The translations under genes and the position numbers were made by a program. Of a stretch of 64,000 bases of DNA, positions 53,702-61,697 are shown in pieces (position 1 is the stretch's first letter; every line of letters starts with the position of its first letter). The DNA is from Bradyrhizobium sp. SK17 (GTDB taxonomy: Bacteria; Pseudomonadota; Alphaproteobacteria; Rhizobiales; Xanthobacteraceae): assembly GCF_002831585.1 (NCBI RefSeq), contig NZ_CP025113.1:2681001-2745000 (forward strand), written 5' to 3'. The notes under the pieces were generated by a model. That model made no database searches. It was not told where the DNA came from and saw only the letters and a list, made by a program, of their open reading frames with translations.

Positions 53702-53745
53702 GGTGAGCGTTTCCGTTGTTCTTGGTTCTTGGTTCGGAGAAGAGG

Positions 53746-54555
53746 TTAGCGTCTGCCGGCGGGCCCGACAAATTTCTGATTGAATTGATTGACGGACTGG
53801 CTGACGTCGCTGAGCGTCCTGCGGGTCTCGGCGATCATGGTGCCGGACTTCTTGTCGAAGCTCTGGATCAGCTCACGCAGCGAGATCACGGTCGGCAGCA
53901 GCTCGCCGCCATATTTGTCGCTGCCGAAGCTCTTCAGGAACTTGTCGGCGGAGGTCAGCTTGGCGTCGACCGTGCTGATGCCGTCGTCGGCGGCGTCGAT
54001 GAAGCCGGCGATCAGCTCGCCATTGCCCGACAGCGAGTTGGTGAAGTTCTCGAGCCCGAGCAGCGAGTCCTTGATGTCGGCCTCGTTCTCGGTGATGACG
54101 CGGTCGACATTGCGCAGCGCGACGCGCAGCTTCTCCTGGATGCCCATCGTGCCTTCGGCGTCGGCGGTCAGCTCGGGAATGCCGTCGGCGCCAAGCGGCG
54201 GCGGCGGGGCGTCGTCGGTGCCGCCGGTGAAGGAGATCGAGGCGATCCCGGTCAGGCCCTGGAATTCGAGACCGACCTGGGTGTCCTTCCTGATCGGAGC
54301 GTTGCCCTCGATCCGTGTCATCGCCACCACGCGGTGGCGGTCGAGCCTGATCGAGACCACCTCGCCGACCCTGACGCCGGCGAAATTGACGCTGGCGCCG
54401 CGGCGCAAGCCGGAGGCCGAGCCCTCGAACACGACGCGGAACGGCACCATCCGCTTGATGCCGGCGTAGCGCTGATAGCCCAGCCAGCCGCCAAGGGAGC
54501 CGGCGACGAGGGCCAGCGTCAGGGTGCCGATCAACAGATTGCTGGCGCGCGCCAT
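53746..54555 (-). CDS. MlaD/MCE-domain lipid-transport protein
   Basis: A 269-residue protein: N-terminal membrane anchor (LLIGTLTLALVAGSLGGWLG), then a single MCE domain (FRVVFEGSASGLRRGASVNF, VRVGEVVSIRLDRHRVVAMT, GLTGIASISFTGGTDDAPPP), then a helical C-terminal region (DKFLKSFGSDKYGGELLPTV). In E. coli MlaD forms a hexamer that shuttles phospholipids with MlaE and MlaF; those genes are not beside it here. Other pieces may be elsewhere on the chromosome. Confidence 0.9.
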   Translation of the reverse strand: MARASNLLIGTLTLALVAGSLGGWLGYQRYAGIKRMVPFRVVFEGSASGLRRGASVNFAGVRVGEVVSIRLDRHRVVAMTRIEGNAPIRKDTQVGLEFQGLTGIASISFTGGTDDAPPPPLGADGIPELTADAEGTMGIQEKLRVALRNVDRVITENEADIKDSLLGLENFTNSLSGNGELIAGFIDAADDGISTVDAKLTSADKFLKSFGSDKYGGELLPTVISLRELIQSFDKKSGTMIAETRRTLSDVSQSVNQFNQKFVGPAGRR

Positions 54556-54626
54556 GCGTCAAGGTCCGTCCGCGAAGCAGACCCTAGGAGATAGCGGATT
54601 TGCCGCCAATAGTCACCGCGATCCGC

Positions 54627-55556
54627 TCATGCCGCCGCCGGCTTCCGCGACGCCGCAAAGACGCCAGCCAGCACCAGCGCAAAGCCGATGAAATGGAAGG
54701 CTTGCGGATGCTCGCCGATGAACACGATCGACATGACGGTGCCGAACACTGGAACCATGTGGAAGAACGGCGCGGCGCGGTTGGCGCCGATCAGCTGCAC
54801 GCCGCGATTGAAGCACAGATAGGCCAACGTCGAAGGGAACACGGCGACATAGAACAGCGACAGCAGATTGGTGGTCGTGAGCTGCATCACCGGCCGGGCG
54901 CCGAGTTCCCAGATCAGGAACGGGACCAGGAACAGCGCGCCGCAGCCGAAGGTGAAGGCAGCGACCGACAGGCCGTGGATGCGCGGCCGCTTCAGGCTCA
55001 GCACCGAATACAGCGCGAAGATCAGCAGTGCGACGATGAAGATCAGATCGCCCTTGTTGAACTCGATCTTCGACAGCGTCGTGAGATCACCGTGCAGCAG
55101 GATCACCAGCACGCCGGCGAGCGACAGCAGGACGCCGAGCAGCTGGCCGAGCGTCAGCCGAATGCCGAGCAGCACCAGCGACCACACCGCGACCATCAGC
55201 GGCACGGAGGATTGCAGCAGCAGCGTGTTGAGCGCCTGGGTGTGCTCGAGCGCCCAGTATTGCAGCGTGTTGAAGGCGCTGATGCCGGTGAACGACAGCA
55301 GCATCATCATGCCGAGATTCTTGCGGATCGCGGCCCAGTCCTGCGCGAGGTGTTTCCAGGCAAATGGCAGGATGATCAGGAAAGCCACGAACCAGCGCAG
55401 GAACGACAGCGTCACCGGCGGGATGTGGCCGGCGGCGAGCCGGCCGACGATCGCATTTCCGGCCCAGCACATCGCGGTGATGCACAGCAGCAAATACGGC
55501 TGGTTGGCAATCCAGGAGCCGGACGCCGGCGTTGTGGGGGAATCGGAGACAGACAT
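54627..55556 (-). CDS. EamA (DMT) transporter, copy 2
   Basis: A 309-residue ten-helix EamA-type protein, a close paralogue of the 48434-49387 gene: shared blocks include WIANQPYLLLCITAMCWAGN (vs WLNNQPYLLLSLTSLFWAAN) and YLCFNRGVQLIGANRAAPFF (vs YLFFNRGVALIGPNRAAPFF). Probably a metabolite exporter. The two are 6 kb apart in the same orientation, with different neighbours, so this is dispersed duplication and not a tandem pair. Confidence 0.9.
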   Translation of the reverse strand: MSVSDSPTTPASGSWIANQPYLLLCITAMCWAGNAIVGRLAAGHIPPVTLSFLRWFVAFLIILPFAWKHLAQDWAAIRKNLGMMMLLSFTGISAFNTLQYWALEHTQALNTLLLQSSVPLMVAVWSLVLLGIRLTLGQLLGVLLSLAGVLVILLHGDLTTLSKIEFNKGDLIFIVALLIFALYSVLSLKRPRIHGLSVAAFTFGCGALFLVPFLIWELGARPVMQLTTTNLLSLFYVAVFPSTLAYLCFNRGVQLIGANRAAPFFHMVPVFGTVMSIVFIGEHPQAFHFIGFALVLAGVFAASRKPAAA

Positions 55557-55710
55557 TCGAAGGGCCCGGGGTTCGCAACGCCGTGGCCCGCCCGGCCGAC
55601 GACGCCGGGCCGGTATAAATCTCCCCGGCTCCCGTGACAGACACGGATTCCGCTAGTCCATCAATGGGGACGGACGCATCGCGACCATGCGCGAAGGCCC
55701 CTTACGCGCC

Positions 55711-56100
55711 TCAGCCGGCTTGCGGCGGCGTGCCCTGGCGCTTGACGATCTGCTCGGCGAGCTCGATCAGGATCCGCTTGGTGTCGGAGTCCTGAACCTC
55801 GCGGAACACCCGCAACATGCGCAGCTCGAGCAGGGACTGTAGCGATTCCGTCGACTGGCTGCCGCTCCCAGGCTGCGCGGCGCCGGCGGTCTGGGGATTG
55901 AGCGTGGCGGCGGCGATCCCGAGCATCTCGGCGACATTTGCAAGGCGGCCGGCATCGATCTTCGCCGCCTCGGCGACGCCGGTCCTGGCCGGCAAGGACT
56001 CCGAGCACAAGATCTCGGCGAGATCACCCTGCGATAGCCCGATCGCGCGCCAGCGCGCCTGCACGAGTTGATCGATCTGGTCGTCCTGCGATGTGCTCAT
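55711..56100 (-). CDS. Possible XRE-like protein (129 aa)
   Basis: A 129-residue protein that begins MSTSQDDQIDQLVQARWRAI and continues with GLSQGDLAEILCSESLPART, which resembles the helix-turn-helix of XRE-type repressors but with only weak similarity. The centre contains a flexible Gly/Ala-rich stretch and the C-terminal half is helical (LELRMLRVFREVQDSDTKRI). It could be a regulator; I rate this as a possibility. It is upstream, on the same strand, of the EamA gene (155 bases apart). Confidence 0.5.
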   Translation of the reverse strand: MSTSQDDQIDQLVQARWRAIGLSQGDLAEILCSESLPARTGVAEAAKIDAGRLANVAEMLGIAAATLNPQTAGAAQPGSGSQSTESLQSLLELRMLRVFREVQDSDTKRILIELAEQIVKRQGTPPQAG

Positions 56101-56423
56101 GGTGCGCTCAGGCGATCTCCAGCAACGTTCGTGGACAGTATTCTGACGAATCTCGCCAACAAATGAACCGGCGGTTCGCCGTCGAAGACCTTGTGCGGTT
56201 CATCCGGATCGACGACCGGGTGACATGCAGCTCCGCACCTCCAATCCAGCCGCCCCGTCGCGCGAGGTGCGCTTCCGGCGTGCACATCACGGTCTGACAT
56301 GCTCGCATCCGCGTCATCCGGCCTTTGCCTTATTAGCAAGATCGTGCCCGAATGCAATCAAGAGGCGATGAGTCAAGCGGACCCAACCGGGAAAAACGAT
56401 CTCGGTGGGTTTTGTGGCGCCGC
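56101..56423. other. Gene-poor stretch downstream of luxR
   Basis: About 320 bases between the XRE-like gene (starts 56100) and the end of the LuxR gene (56424). Overlapping frames are present but none has a recognisable motif or good RBS. I see no convincing gene or terminator. Confidence 0.4.
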
Positions 56424-57197
56424 TCACAGGTCGATGATCCCGAGTGCGATGCTCTTCGCCACCCCGTGGGTCTTGTTGGACGCCTCGAGCTTCCGCAATG
56501 CCTGCTTGATGAAACCTTCCACCGTTTCTGGCGAAATACCGAGAATCTGCGCGGTGTCCGCCACGGTCTTGCCGCGCGCCGCCCAAGCCATCACTTCCTT
56601 TTCCCGCCCCGTGAGCTTGATCGTCTCGGCGGCGTCGGCGGGCCTGAGGATGGTCGGCGCGTTGCGCTGGTCGCGGTTGACGATGTCCATCGCCCGCTGC
56701 ACCCAGTAGATCATCAACAGATGCAGCTCGTGCCGGTGGCAGATGAACAACTTGTCGAAGTCGCGCGGCTGGTCTTCCCAGAAGAACACCGTCGAACTCG
56801 AGTGCACGGCACCGAGCCGGTCGCGATAGTGGAAGGGCACGACGAAGCCCTGACGAAAGCCTTGGTCGCGCGCGGCCTCCATCATCTTCAATTCCGGCGG
56901 CCGCTTGCGGCCCTGCCGCTCCGGCAGCTTCAGCTCGCCCCAGTGAAACGGTGTGTTGGTACGCCGGACCCGGGTCAATGCCGGATCGGCATGGACGAAG
57001 TCGTTCTGGATGTAAGCGCGCTCCCATGCCGGCGCGTAGGTGCCGGTATGGTAGGGTAGATCGAGTTCGGGCCGGCCCGCATCGATGAAGGCAAAACTGG
57101 CGAAGCCATAGTCCTGAATGATGCGATGAAGCGAGAGTCGAAGCTCGTCGATCGTGCTCGACGCCTCGATACTCGTAATCGCTTCTTCCAAGACCAT
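56424..57197 (-). CDS. LuxR-family quorum-sensing regulator
   Basis: A 257-residue regulator. The N-terminal autoinducer-binding domain has FASFAFIDAGRPELDLPYHT and the YAPAWERAYIQNDFVHADPA block, in which the Trp, Tyr and Asp line the signal pocket. The C-terminal GerE-type HTH is LTGREKEVMAWAARGKTVAD plus ISPETVEGFIKQALRKLEAS. Start: ATG 57197. It diverges from luxI with a gap of 79 bases that contains a perfect palindrome. Presumed to sense the signal made by the neighbouring synthase. Confidence 0.93.
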   Translation of the reverse strand: MVLEEAITSIEASSTIDELRLSLHRIIQDYGFASFAFIDAGRPELDLPYHTGTYAPAWERAYIQNDFVHADPALTRVRRTNTPFHWGELKLPERQGRKRPPELKMMEAARDQGFRQGFVVPFHYRDRLGAVHSSSTVFFWEDQPRDFDKLFICHRHELHLLMIYWVQRAMDIVNRDQRNAPTILRPADAAETIKLTGREKEVMAWAARGKTVADTAQILGISPETVEGFIKQALRKLEASNKTHGVAKSIALGIIDL

Positions 57198-57205
57198 TGA
57201 GTAAA

Positions 57206-57222
57206 ACCCCGGTTTCCGGGGT
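57206..57222. promoter_or_regulatory. Lux-box-like palindrome between luxR and luxI
   Basis: Perfect inverted repeat ACCCCGG-TTT-CCGGGGT, 8 bases before the luxR start and 54 bases before the luxI start. In this position it would serve as a LuxR binding site. LuxI-promoter distance suggests activation; proximity to the luxR start suggests autoregulation. Confidence 0.6.
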
Positions 57223-57244
57223 ATCACAATTAAGCCTTTTTGTC

Positions 57245-57265
57245 CCAGATGCCGGCGACATCTGG
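57245..57265 (+). promoter_or_regulatory. Hairpin near the luxI ribosome-binding site
   Basis: CCAGATG / CATCTGG arms, 7-base loop, in the luxI leader. Its 3' arm ends with the first two bases (GG) of the Shine-Dalgarno-like GGAGG at 57264-57268. A second purine run GGAGGGA ends one base before the ATG. The hairpin could affect initiation. Confidence 0.4.
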
Positions 57266-57276
57266 AGGCGGAGGGA

Positions 57277-57951
57277 ATGTCGCACCCACTAGGGGAATAC
57301 CATGCGCTCGTCACGACCGAGGAGCGCCATCCGGCGCATGTTCAGGCGTTGCTCAGGCTGCGGAAGCGGCTGTTCGTCGACCATTGCGGCTGGATACTGA
57401 CCACGACAGGGGACGTCGAGCGTGACCAGTTCGACGTCTGGTATACGGAGCACTGTCTTCTGTTTCTCGGTTCGGAGCTGATCGGCGGCTTCCGCGCCAT
57501 CCGCACCGACTATCCCTATCTCACCAAATCGGTCTTCCCGCAGCTTGCGCAGCGTCGCTTTCCCAGCCGACGTGACGCTTGGGAGATCAGTCGTTTCGGC
57601 GTGTTGCCCGGGGTCACGGCATCGGCTGCGCGCGTCAACTACGCCCTGATGTTTCGCTTCGCCGAATTGCGCGGTGCGGACGCGCTGGTGGCGATGGCCG
57701 ACCTTACCTACGAGCGCTTCCTCGCGCGGATGCGCATCCAGACCCACCGCTACGGTCCACCGCAAGTGATCGGCAACGATCGCTTCGGCCGCCCGCTGAC
57801 GGCGCTCGCCGGCGAGATCCCGCTCGATCGCGCCGGCAATCCCGGCCTGAGCAAATTCATCGACCTTGGACGGCAATTGGAGATTCACGATGCCACACAT
57901 GTTCTCGGACGTTCGAGCCTTCCGGAGCGACCCGCTCAAATTCCTGCTTGA
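57277..57951 (+). CDS. Acyl-homoserine-lactone synthase (LuxI family)
   Basis: A 224-residue synthase that joins S-adenosylmethionine and an acyl donor to make a homoserine-lactone signal. All key LuxI residues are at the expected spacing: Arg29, Phe33, Trp39, Asp50, Asp53, Arg73, Glu103 and Arg106 (motif WEISRFGV). Length fits the family. In Bradyrhizobium, LuxI homologues use branched or aryl acyl-CoA donors (isovaleryl-, cinnamoyl-HSL), so the substrate need not be a fatty acyl-ACP. The gene overlaps the downstream P450 by 62 bases, suggesting coupled translation. Confidence 0.93.
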   Translation: MSHPLGEYHALVTTEERHPAHVQALLRLRKRLFVDHCGWILTTTGDVERDQFDVWYTEHCLLFLGSELIGGFRAIRTDYPYLTKSVFPQLAQRRFPSRRDAWEISRFGVLPGVTASAARVNYALMFRFAELRGADALVAMADLTYERFLARMRIQTHRYGPPQVIGNDRFGRPLTALAGEIPLDRAGNPGLSKFIDLGRQLEIHDATHVLGRSSLPERPAQIPA

Positions 57952-59254
57952 GCGTGGCAAGGGCGCGCCGCTCGGGCTGGTGCCGCTGCATCTCGGGCCG
58001 GCGCCGGTCCTGCTGGTCAACGATCCCGACCTGATCCGCCCGATCCTGAAGGCGCCGGAGACCGACGTCGGCAAGGGCCGGCTGATCAAGAAGCTTTCGC
58101 CGGTGCTCGGCCAAAGCTCGCTGATGCTCCATGGCGACGAGCATAAGCGCCGGCGTGCGGTGCTGCACAAGCACATGGCCAAGGGCAACGTCGAAAAATA
58201 CCTGCCGCAGATGTGCGCCGAAATCCGCGCGGTCGGTGCCAAGCTGGCGCGGCTCGGCTCGTTCGATCCGCATCGCTTCACGGCGACGCTGGCGCTGCGC
58301 ACGATCTGCATCGCGGTGTTCGGCGCGCAGGTGATCTCGTCCGGCGACGAGGAGGCCCTGGTGCAGGCGGTCGGCACCATCGAGGATGATCTCGCCGACG
58401 AGATGTTCCGCGTGATGCCGCTTGGTCCGGTGTCCTGGTATCGCAGGCGGCAGAACCGGATTTGCGCCAAGCTCGCGATGTCGACCGTGGTGCAGCGGCT
58501 GCGCTCTAGCGCTGGCTCGACCAGCGCGTTGCGCGACCTCGAGGCGCTCGGCCTCAGCGATCGCGACCTGCACGACGAAATCCTCACGCTGCTGCTGGCC
58601 GGCCACCACACCACCGGGTCGACCGCGGCCTGGGTGCTGTATCACATGGCGGCCAATCCGGCGCTGATGGACGAGATCGCCGACGAGGCCGCCGATTGCA
58701 TCGGCGACGACGGCGAATTGCGCGTCGACGCGGTCAGGCGCGCCGACGTCAGCGCAACGCTGGTCAAGGAGGTCTGCCGGCTCTATCCCAGCGCCTGGTG
58801 GTTCTCGCGCGAGGTGATGCAGCCGGTGACGATCGGCGGCCGCGATCTCAAGGTCGGCACCTCGCTGCTGATCTGCCCCTGGCAGTTGCAGCGGGACGAC
58901 AGGCATTTCGAGGACCCGGACCGCTTCCTGATGACGCGACGCTACAACACCGACGCCTACATCCCGTTTGGTGCCGGTCCGCGTGCCTGCGCCGGGATGG
59001 GGGTTGCGATGCTCGAATTGCAATTGCTCGCACTCGAGATCGCCGCGGCCTATCGGTTCACCGCCGTCAGCCCGAATCCGGCACCGTGGCCGAAGGCCTC
59101 GGTGACGCTCGTACCGCCGCCGATGACGATCGACATCGAAGTCCGCGAGGTGCGCCCGAGCATCCTGCATCTTGGCGAGGAAGCCGAGCAGTTGCCGTAC
59201 ATCCCACCCGTCGGCGCCGCCTCCATCAGCACACTGCAATCGGTATCCCAATGA
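57890..59254 (+). CDS. Cytochrome P450
   Basis: A 454-residue cytosolic P450. Oxygen-binding I-helix motif LLLAGHHTTGST, ExxR in KEVCRLYPSAWW, and the heme-binding loop FGAGPRACAGMG with the iron ligand Cys367. No membrane anchor. ATG 57890 is preceded by GGAGA (57879-57883) and lies inside luxI, so translation of both is probably coupled. The closest-looking P450s in context are bacterial hydroxylases of fatty or terpenoid acids; the substrate is unknown. Adjacent to the signal synthase, it might oxidise the signal, its acyl precursor or a downstream product. It needs a redox partner, and no ferredoxin gene is beside it. Confidence 0.93.
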   Translation: MPHMFSDVRAFRSDPLKFLLERGKGAPLGLVPLHLGPAPVLLVNDPDLIRPILKAPETDVGKGRLIKKLSPVLGQSSLMLHGDEHKRRRAVLHKHMAKGNVEKYLPQMCAEIRAVGAKLARLGSFDPHRFTATLALRTICIAVFGAQVISSGDEEALVQAVGTIEDDLADEMFRVMPLGPVSWYRRRQNRICAKLAMSTVVQRLRSSAGSTSALRDLEALGLSDRDLHDEILTLLLAGHHTTGSTAAWVLYHMAANPALMDEIADEAADCIGDDGELRVDAVRRADVSATLVKEVCRLYPSAWWFSREVMQPVTIGGRDLKVGTSLLICPWQLQRDDRHFEDPDRFLMTRRYNTDAYIPFGAGPRACAGMGVAMLELQLLALEIAAAYRFTAVSPNPAPWPKASVTLVPPPMTIDIEVREVRPSILHLGEEAEQLPYIPPVGAASISTLQSVSQ

Positions 59255-59511
59255 CAACTCAGCTTACAACGGCCAGCATCGGGCAGAGGGCGATGGATCA
59301 AGTGCAACTGCGCAGTTTGCGCGACGTCATCGCGGTGTTGATCGAGCAACGCAGCATCGTGACGGCGGCGGGCGCAGGCTTTGCCGCGCATCTGCTCGAT
59401 CTCGCGATCATGCAACTCAGGCTCAATGTCAACGATATCACGGCGGAAGAACTGACCGGCCTGTCGGATTTCGTTGGTGCGGAGTTCGCGAGGGACAAGT
59501 CCTCGCATTGA
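59251..59511 (+). CDS. Small protein of the luxI-P450 operon (86 aa)
   Basis: An 86-residue protein that overlaps the P450 stop by four bases (ATGA). It is predicted helical: QVQLRSLRDVIAVLIEQRSI, then GFAAHLLDLAIMQLRLNVND and EELTGLSDFVGAEFARD. No cysteine motif, so not a ferredoxin; no signal or membrane segment. I do not recognise the family. Coupling to luxI and P450 argues it is a real gene. Confidence 0.7.
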   Translation: MTTQLTTASIGQRAMDQVQLRSLRDVIAVLIEQRSIVTAAGAGFAAHLLDLAIMQLRLNVNDITAEELTGLSDFVGAEFARDKSSH

Positions 59512-59538
59512 TCGCGGCGGTCCGGGTTGGACGGCGGG

Positions 59539-60021
59539 TCAGTCCTGCGTCGCCGTCAGCGCCTTGATCAAGGCGCCGGCGGCGAGCGCGGCGTCGTTCG
59601 GATCGATCTCGATCTGAAGGCCGCGCTGGCCACCATTGACGAAGATGGTAACGTGGGTGAGCGCCGCCTCGTCGATCGCGGTCGGCACCTTCTTCTTCTG
59701 GCCGAACGGGCTGATGCCGCCGACATGATAGCCGGTCAGCCGCTCGGCATCGGCCGGGCGCATCATCCTGGCCGACTTGCCACCATGGGCGGCGGCAAGC
59801 TTCTTCATGCTGACCTCGCAGTCGGACGGCACCACGGCGCAGACCGGCTTGCCGTCGACCTCTGCCATCAGGGTCTTGAACATCCGGTTCGGGTCGACGC
59901 CGAGCGCCTCGGCCGCTTGCAGCCCGATGCTCTCGGCGTTGGAATCATAGACATAGGTGTGGAGCTTGAAGGCGATGCCTAGCTTCCGCAGCGCCATCGT
60001 TGCTTGTGTCGAATTGGGCAT
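59539..60021 (-). CDS. ybaK: YbaK-type aminoacyl-tRNA deacylase
   Basis: A 160-residue protein of the YbaK/ProXp family, which removes mis-charged amino acids (Cys-tRNA-Pro in E. coli). The start [20 protein letters not shown] and the core [20 protein letters not shown], with [18 protein letters not shown], are typical. ATG at 60021 is used; the frame runs to 60168 but with no family similarity. Diverges from purA. The small operon at 57.3-59.5 kb ends just before its 3' end. Confidence 0.9.
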   Translation of the reverse strand: MPNSTQATMALRKLGIAFKLHTYVYDSNAESIGLQAAEALGVDPNRMFKTLMAEVDGKPVCAVVPSDCEVSMKKLAAAHGGKSARMMRPADAERLTGYHVGGISPFGQKKKVPTAIDEAALTHVTIFVNGGQRGLQIEIDPNDAALAAGALIKALTATQD

Positions 60022-60369
60022 GGATCGGACCGGTTGATGCGGCCGGATGATCGCCGCAACGAGGCCGGCGATCAATCGGCTGCGCGGCTGGCGCGAGGGC
60101 GCGCCAACATTAAATTCTCGCCAGCACGGCGTGACCGTCAGCGATATGGAATTTTCAGGGGATATCAAAGGGTTGTAGCTCGTCTAAAAGGCGTAAAGCA
60201 CCCCGTTCTTGCTTGCGCAGCCGACCCGCTTCCTTTATCCGGTAGGCGCCTTGCGCGCGCGCGGTCGGGCGCCGTGATCTGGGCTCGGCATATCAATGCT
60301 TGGTCGCTGTGGACGGACGCGTTTTCGCCGCGATCATGGTCTGAAACACCTGAAGGGAACATCTTCGAA
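60022..60369. other. Intergenic region, ybaK/purA promoters
   Basis: About 350 bases without a convincing gene. It holds the divergent promoters. Between 60230 and 60280 there is a GC-rich run with GGCGCC elements. I saw no clear purine riboswitch or other RNA element. Confidence 0.4.
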
Positions 60370-61662
60370 ATGGCCAATGTTGTCGTCGTCGGCGCCCAAT
60401 GGGGCGACGAGGGGAAGGGCAAGATCGTCGACTGGCTGTCGGAACAGGCCGACATCGTCGTGCGCTTCCAGGGCGGCCACAATGCCGGCCATACGCTCGT
60501 GATCAATGGCGAGACCTACAAGCTGGCGCTGCTGCCGTCCGGCGTGCTGCGCCCGAACAAGCTGGCGGTGATCGGCAATGGCGTGGTGTTCGATCCGCAA
60601 GCCTTCCTCGACGAGGTCGCCAAGCTGAAGGGGCAGGGCGTCGCGGTCGGGCCGGACAATCTGCGCATCGCCGAGAACGTCACGCTGATCCTGCCGCTGC
60701 ACCGCGAGCTCGATTCGCTGCGCGAATCCTCCAACGCCATCACCTCGATCGGTACCACCCGCCGCGGCATCGGCCCGGCCTATGAGGACAAGGTCGGCCG
60801 CCGTGCCATCCGCCTGATGGACCTCGCCGACCTCGACACCCTGCCGCACAAGATCGACCGCCTGCTGGCGCACCACAATGCGCTGCGCCGCGGCAACAAC
60901 CTGCCGGAGATCGACGGCAAGAGCATCTTGGCCGAGCTGTCGGCGATCGCGCCGAAACTGCTGCCCTATGCCGAAACCGTGTGGCGGCTGCTCGACCTGA
61001 AGCGCCGCGAGGGCAAGCGCATCCTGTTCGAAGGCGCCCAGGGCGCGCTGCTCGACGTCGACCACGGCACCTATCCCTATGTGACGTCGTCCAATACGGT
61101 GGCCGGACAGGCTGCGACCGGCACTGGCCTCGGCCCGGGCGCGGTCGGCTATGTGCTCGGCATCTGCAAGGCCTACACCACCCGGGTCGGCCAAGGTCCG
61201 TTCCCGACCGAGCTGCTCGACGAGATCGGCGAGGAAATCGGCCGCCGCGGCAAGGAATTCGGCGTCAACACCGGCCGCAAGCGCCGGGTCGGCTGGTTCG
61301 ACGCCATGCTGGTGCGACAGACCGTCCGGACCTGCGGAATTGCCGGGCTGGCCCTGACCAAGCTCGATATTCTGGACGGGTTCGACAGCATCAAGGTCTG
61401 CATCGGCTACAAGCTCGACGGCAAGGAAATCGACCATCTGCCGGCGGGCGAGGGCGCACAGGCCCGGGTCGAGCCGATCTACGAGATCATCGAGGGCTGG
61501 AAGCAGCCGACCGCCAATGCGCGCTCATGGGCGGACCTTCCGGCCCAGGCCATCAAGTATGTCCGCCGGGTCGAGGAACTGGTGGGGTGTCCGATCGCCC
61601 TGCTGTCCACCAGCCCGGAGCGTGAAGATACTATTCTGGTACAGAATCCGTTCGAGGCTTAA
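60370..61662 (+). CDS. purA: Adenylosuccinate synthetase
   Basis: A 430-residue GTP-dependent enzyme of AMP synthesis: IMP + aspartate to adenylosuccinate. N-terminal [20 protein letters not shown] contains the catalytic Asp13, [18 protein letters not shown] the IMP-contact His, and the [20 protein letters not shown] motif (as [13 protein letters not shown] here) confirms the family. The ATG at 60370 gives the classic N terminus; a longer frame to 60004 is not used. The gene is followed after 35 bases by a large membrane protein. Confidence 0.97.
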   Translation: MANVVVVGAQWGDEGKGKIVDWLSEQADIVVRFQGGHNAGHTLVINGETYKLALLPSGVLRPNKLAVIGNGVVFDPQAFLDEVAKLKGQGVAVGPDNLRIAENVTLILPLHRELDSLRESSNAITSIGTTRRGIGPAYEDKVGRRAIRLMDLADLDTLPHKIDRLLAHHNALRRGNNLPEIDGKSILAELSAIAPKLLPYAETVWRLLDLKRREGKRILFEGAQGALLDVDHGTYPYVTSSNTVAGQAATGTGLGPGAVGYVLGICKAYTTRVGQGPFPTELLDEIGEEIGRRGKEFGVNTGRKRRVGWFDAMLVRQTVRTCGIAGLALTKLDILDGFDSIKVCIGYKLDGKEIDHLPAGEGAQARVEPIYEIIEGWKQPTANARSWADLPAQAIKYVRRVEELVGCPIALLSTSPEREDTILVQNPFEA

Positions 61663-61697
61663 CGGGATATTACCTATATCCCACCAATTGTGTGGAA

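Noticed and set aside
56097..56357. 86-codon minus-strand frame after luxR
   Set aside because: No motif, no clear RBS, and sequence reads like a shifted frame. Not enough to call a gene.
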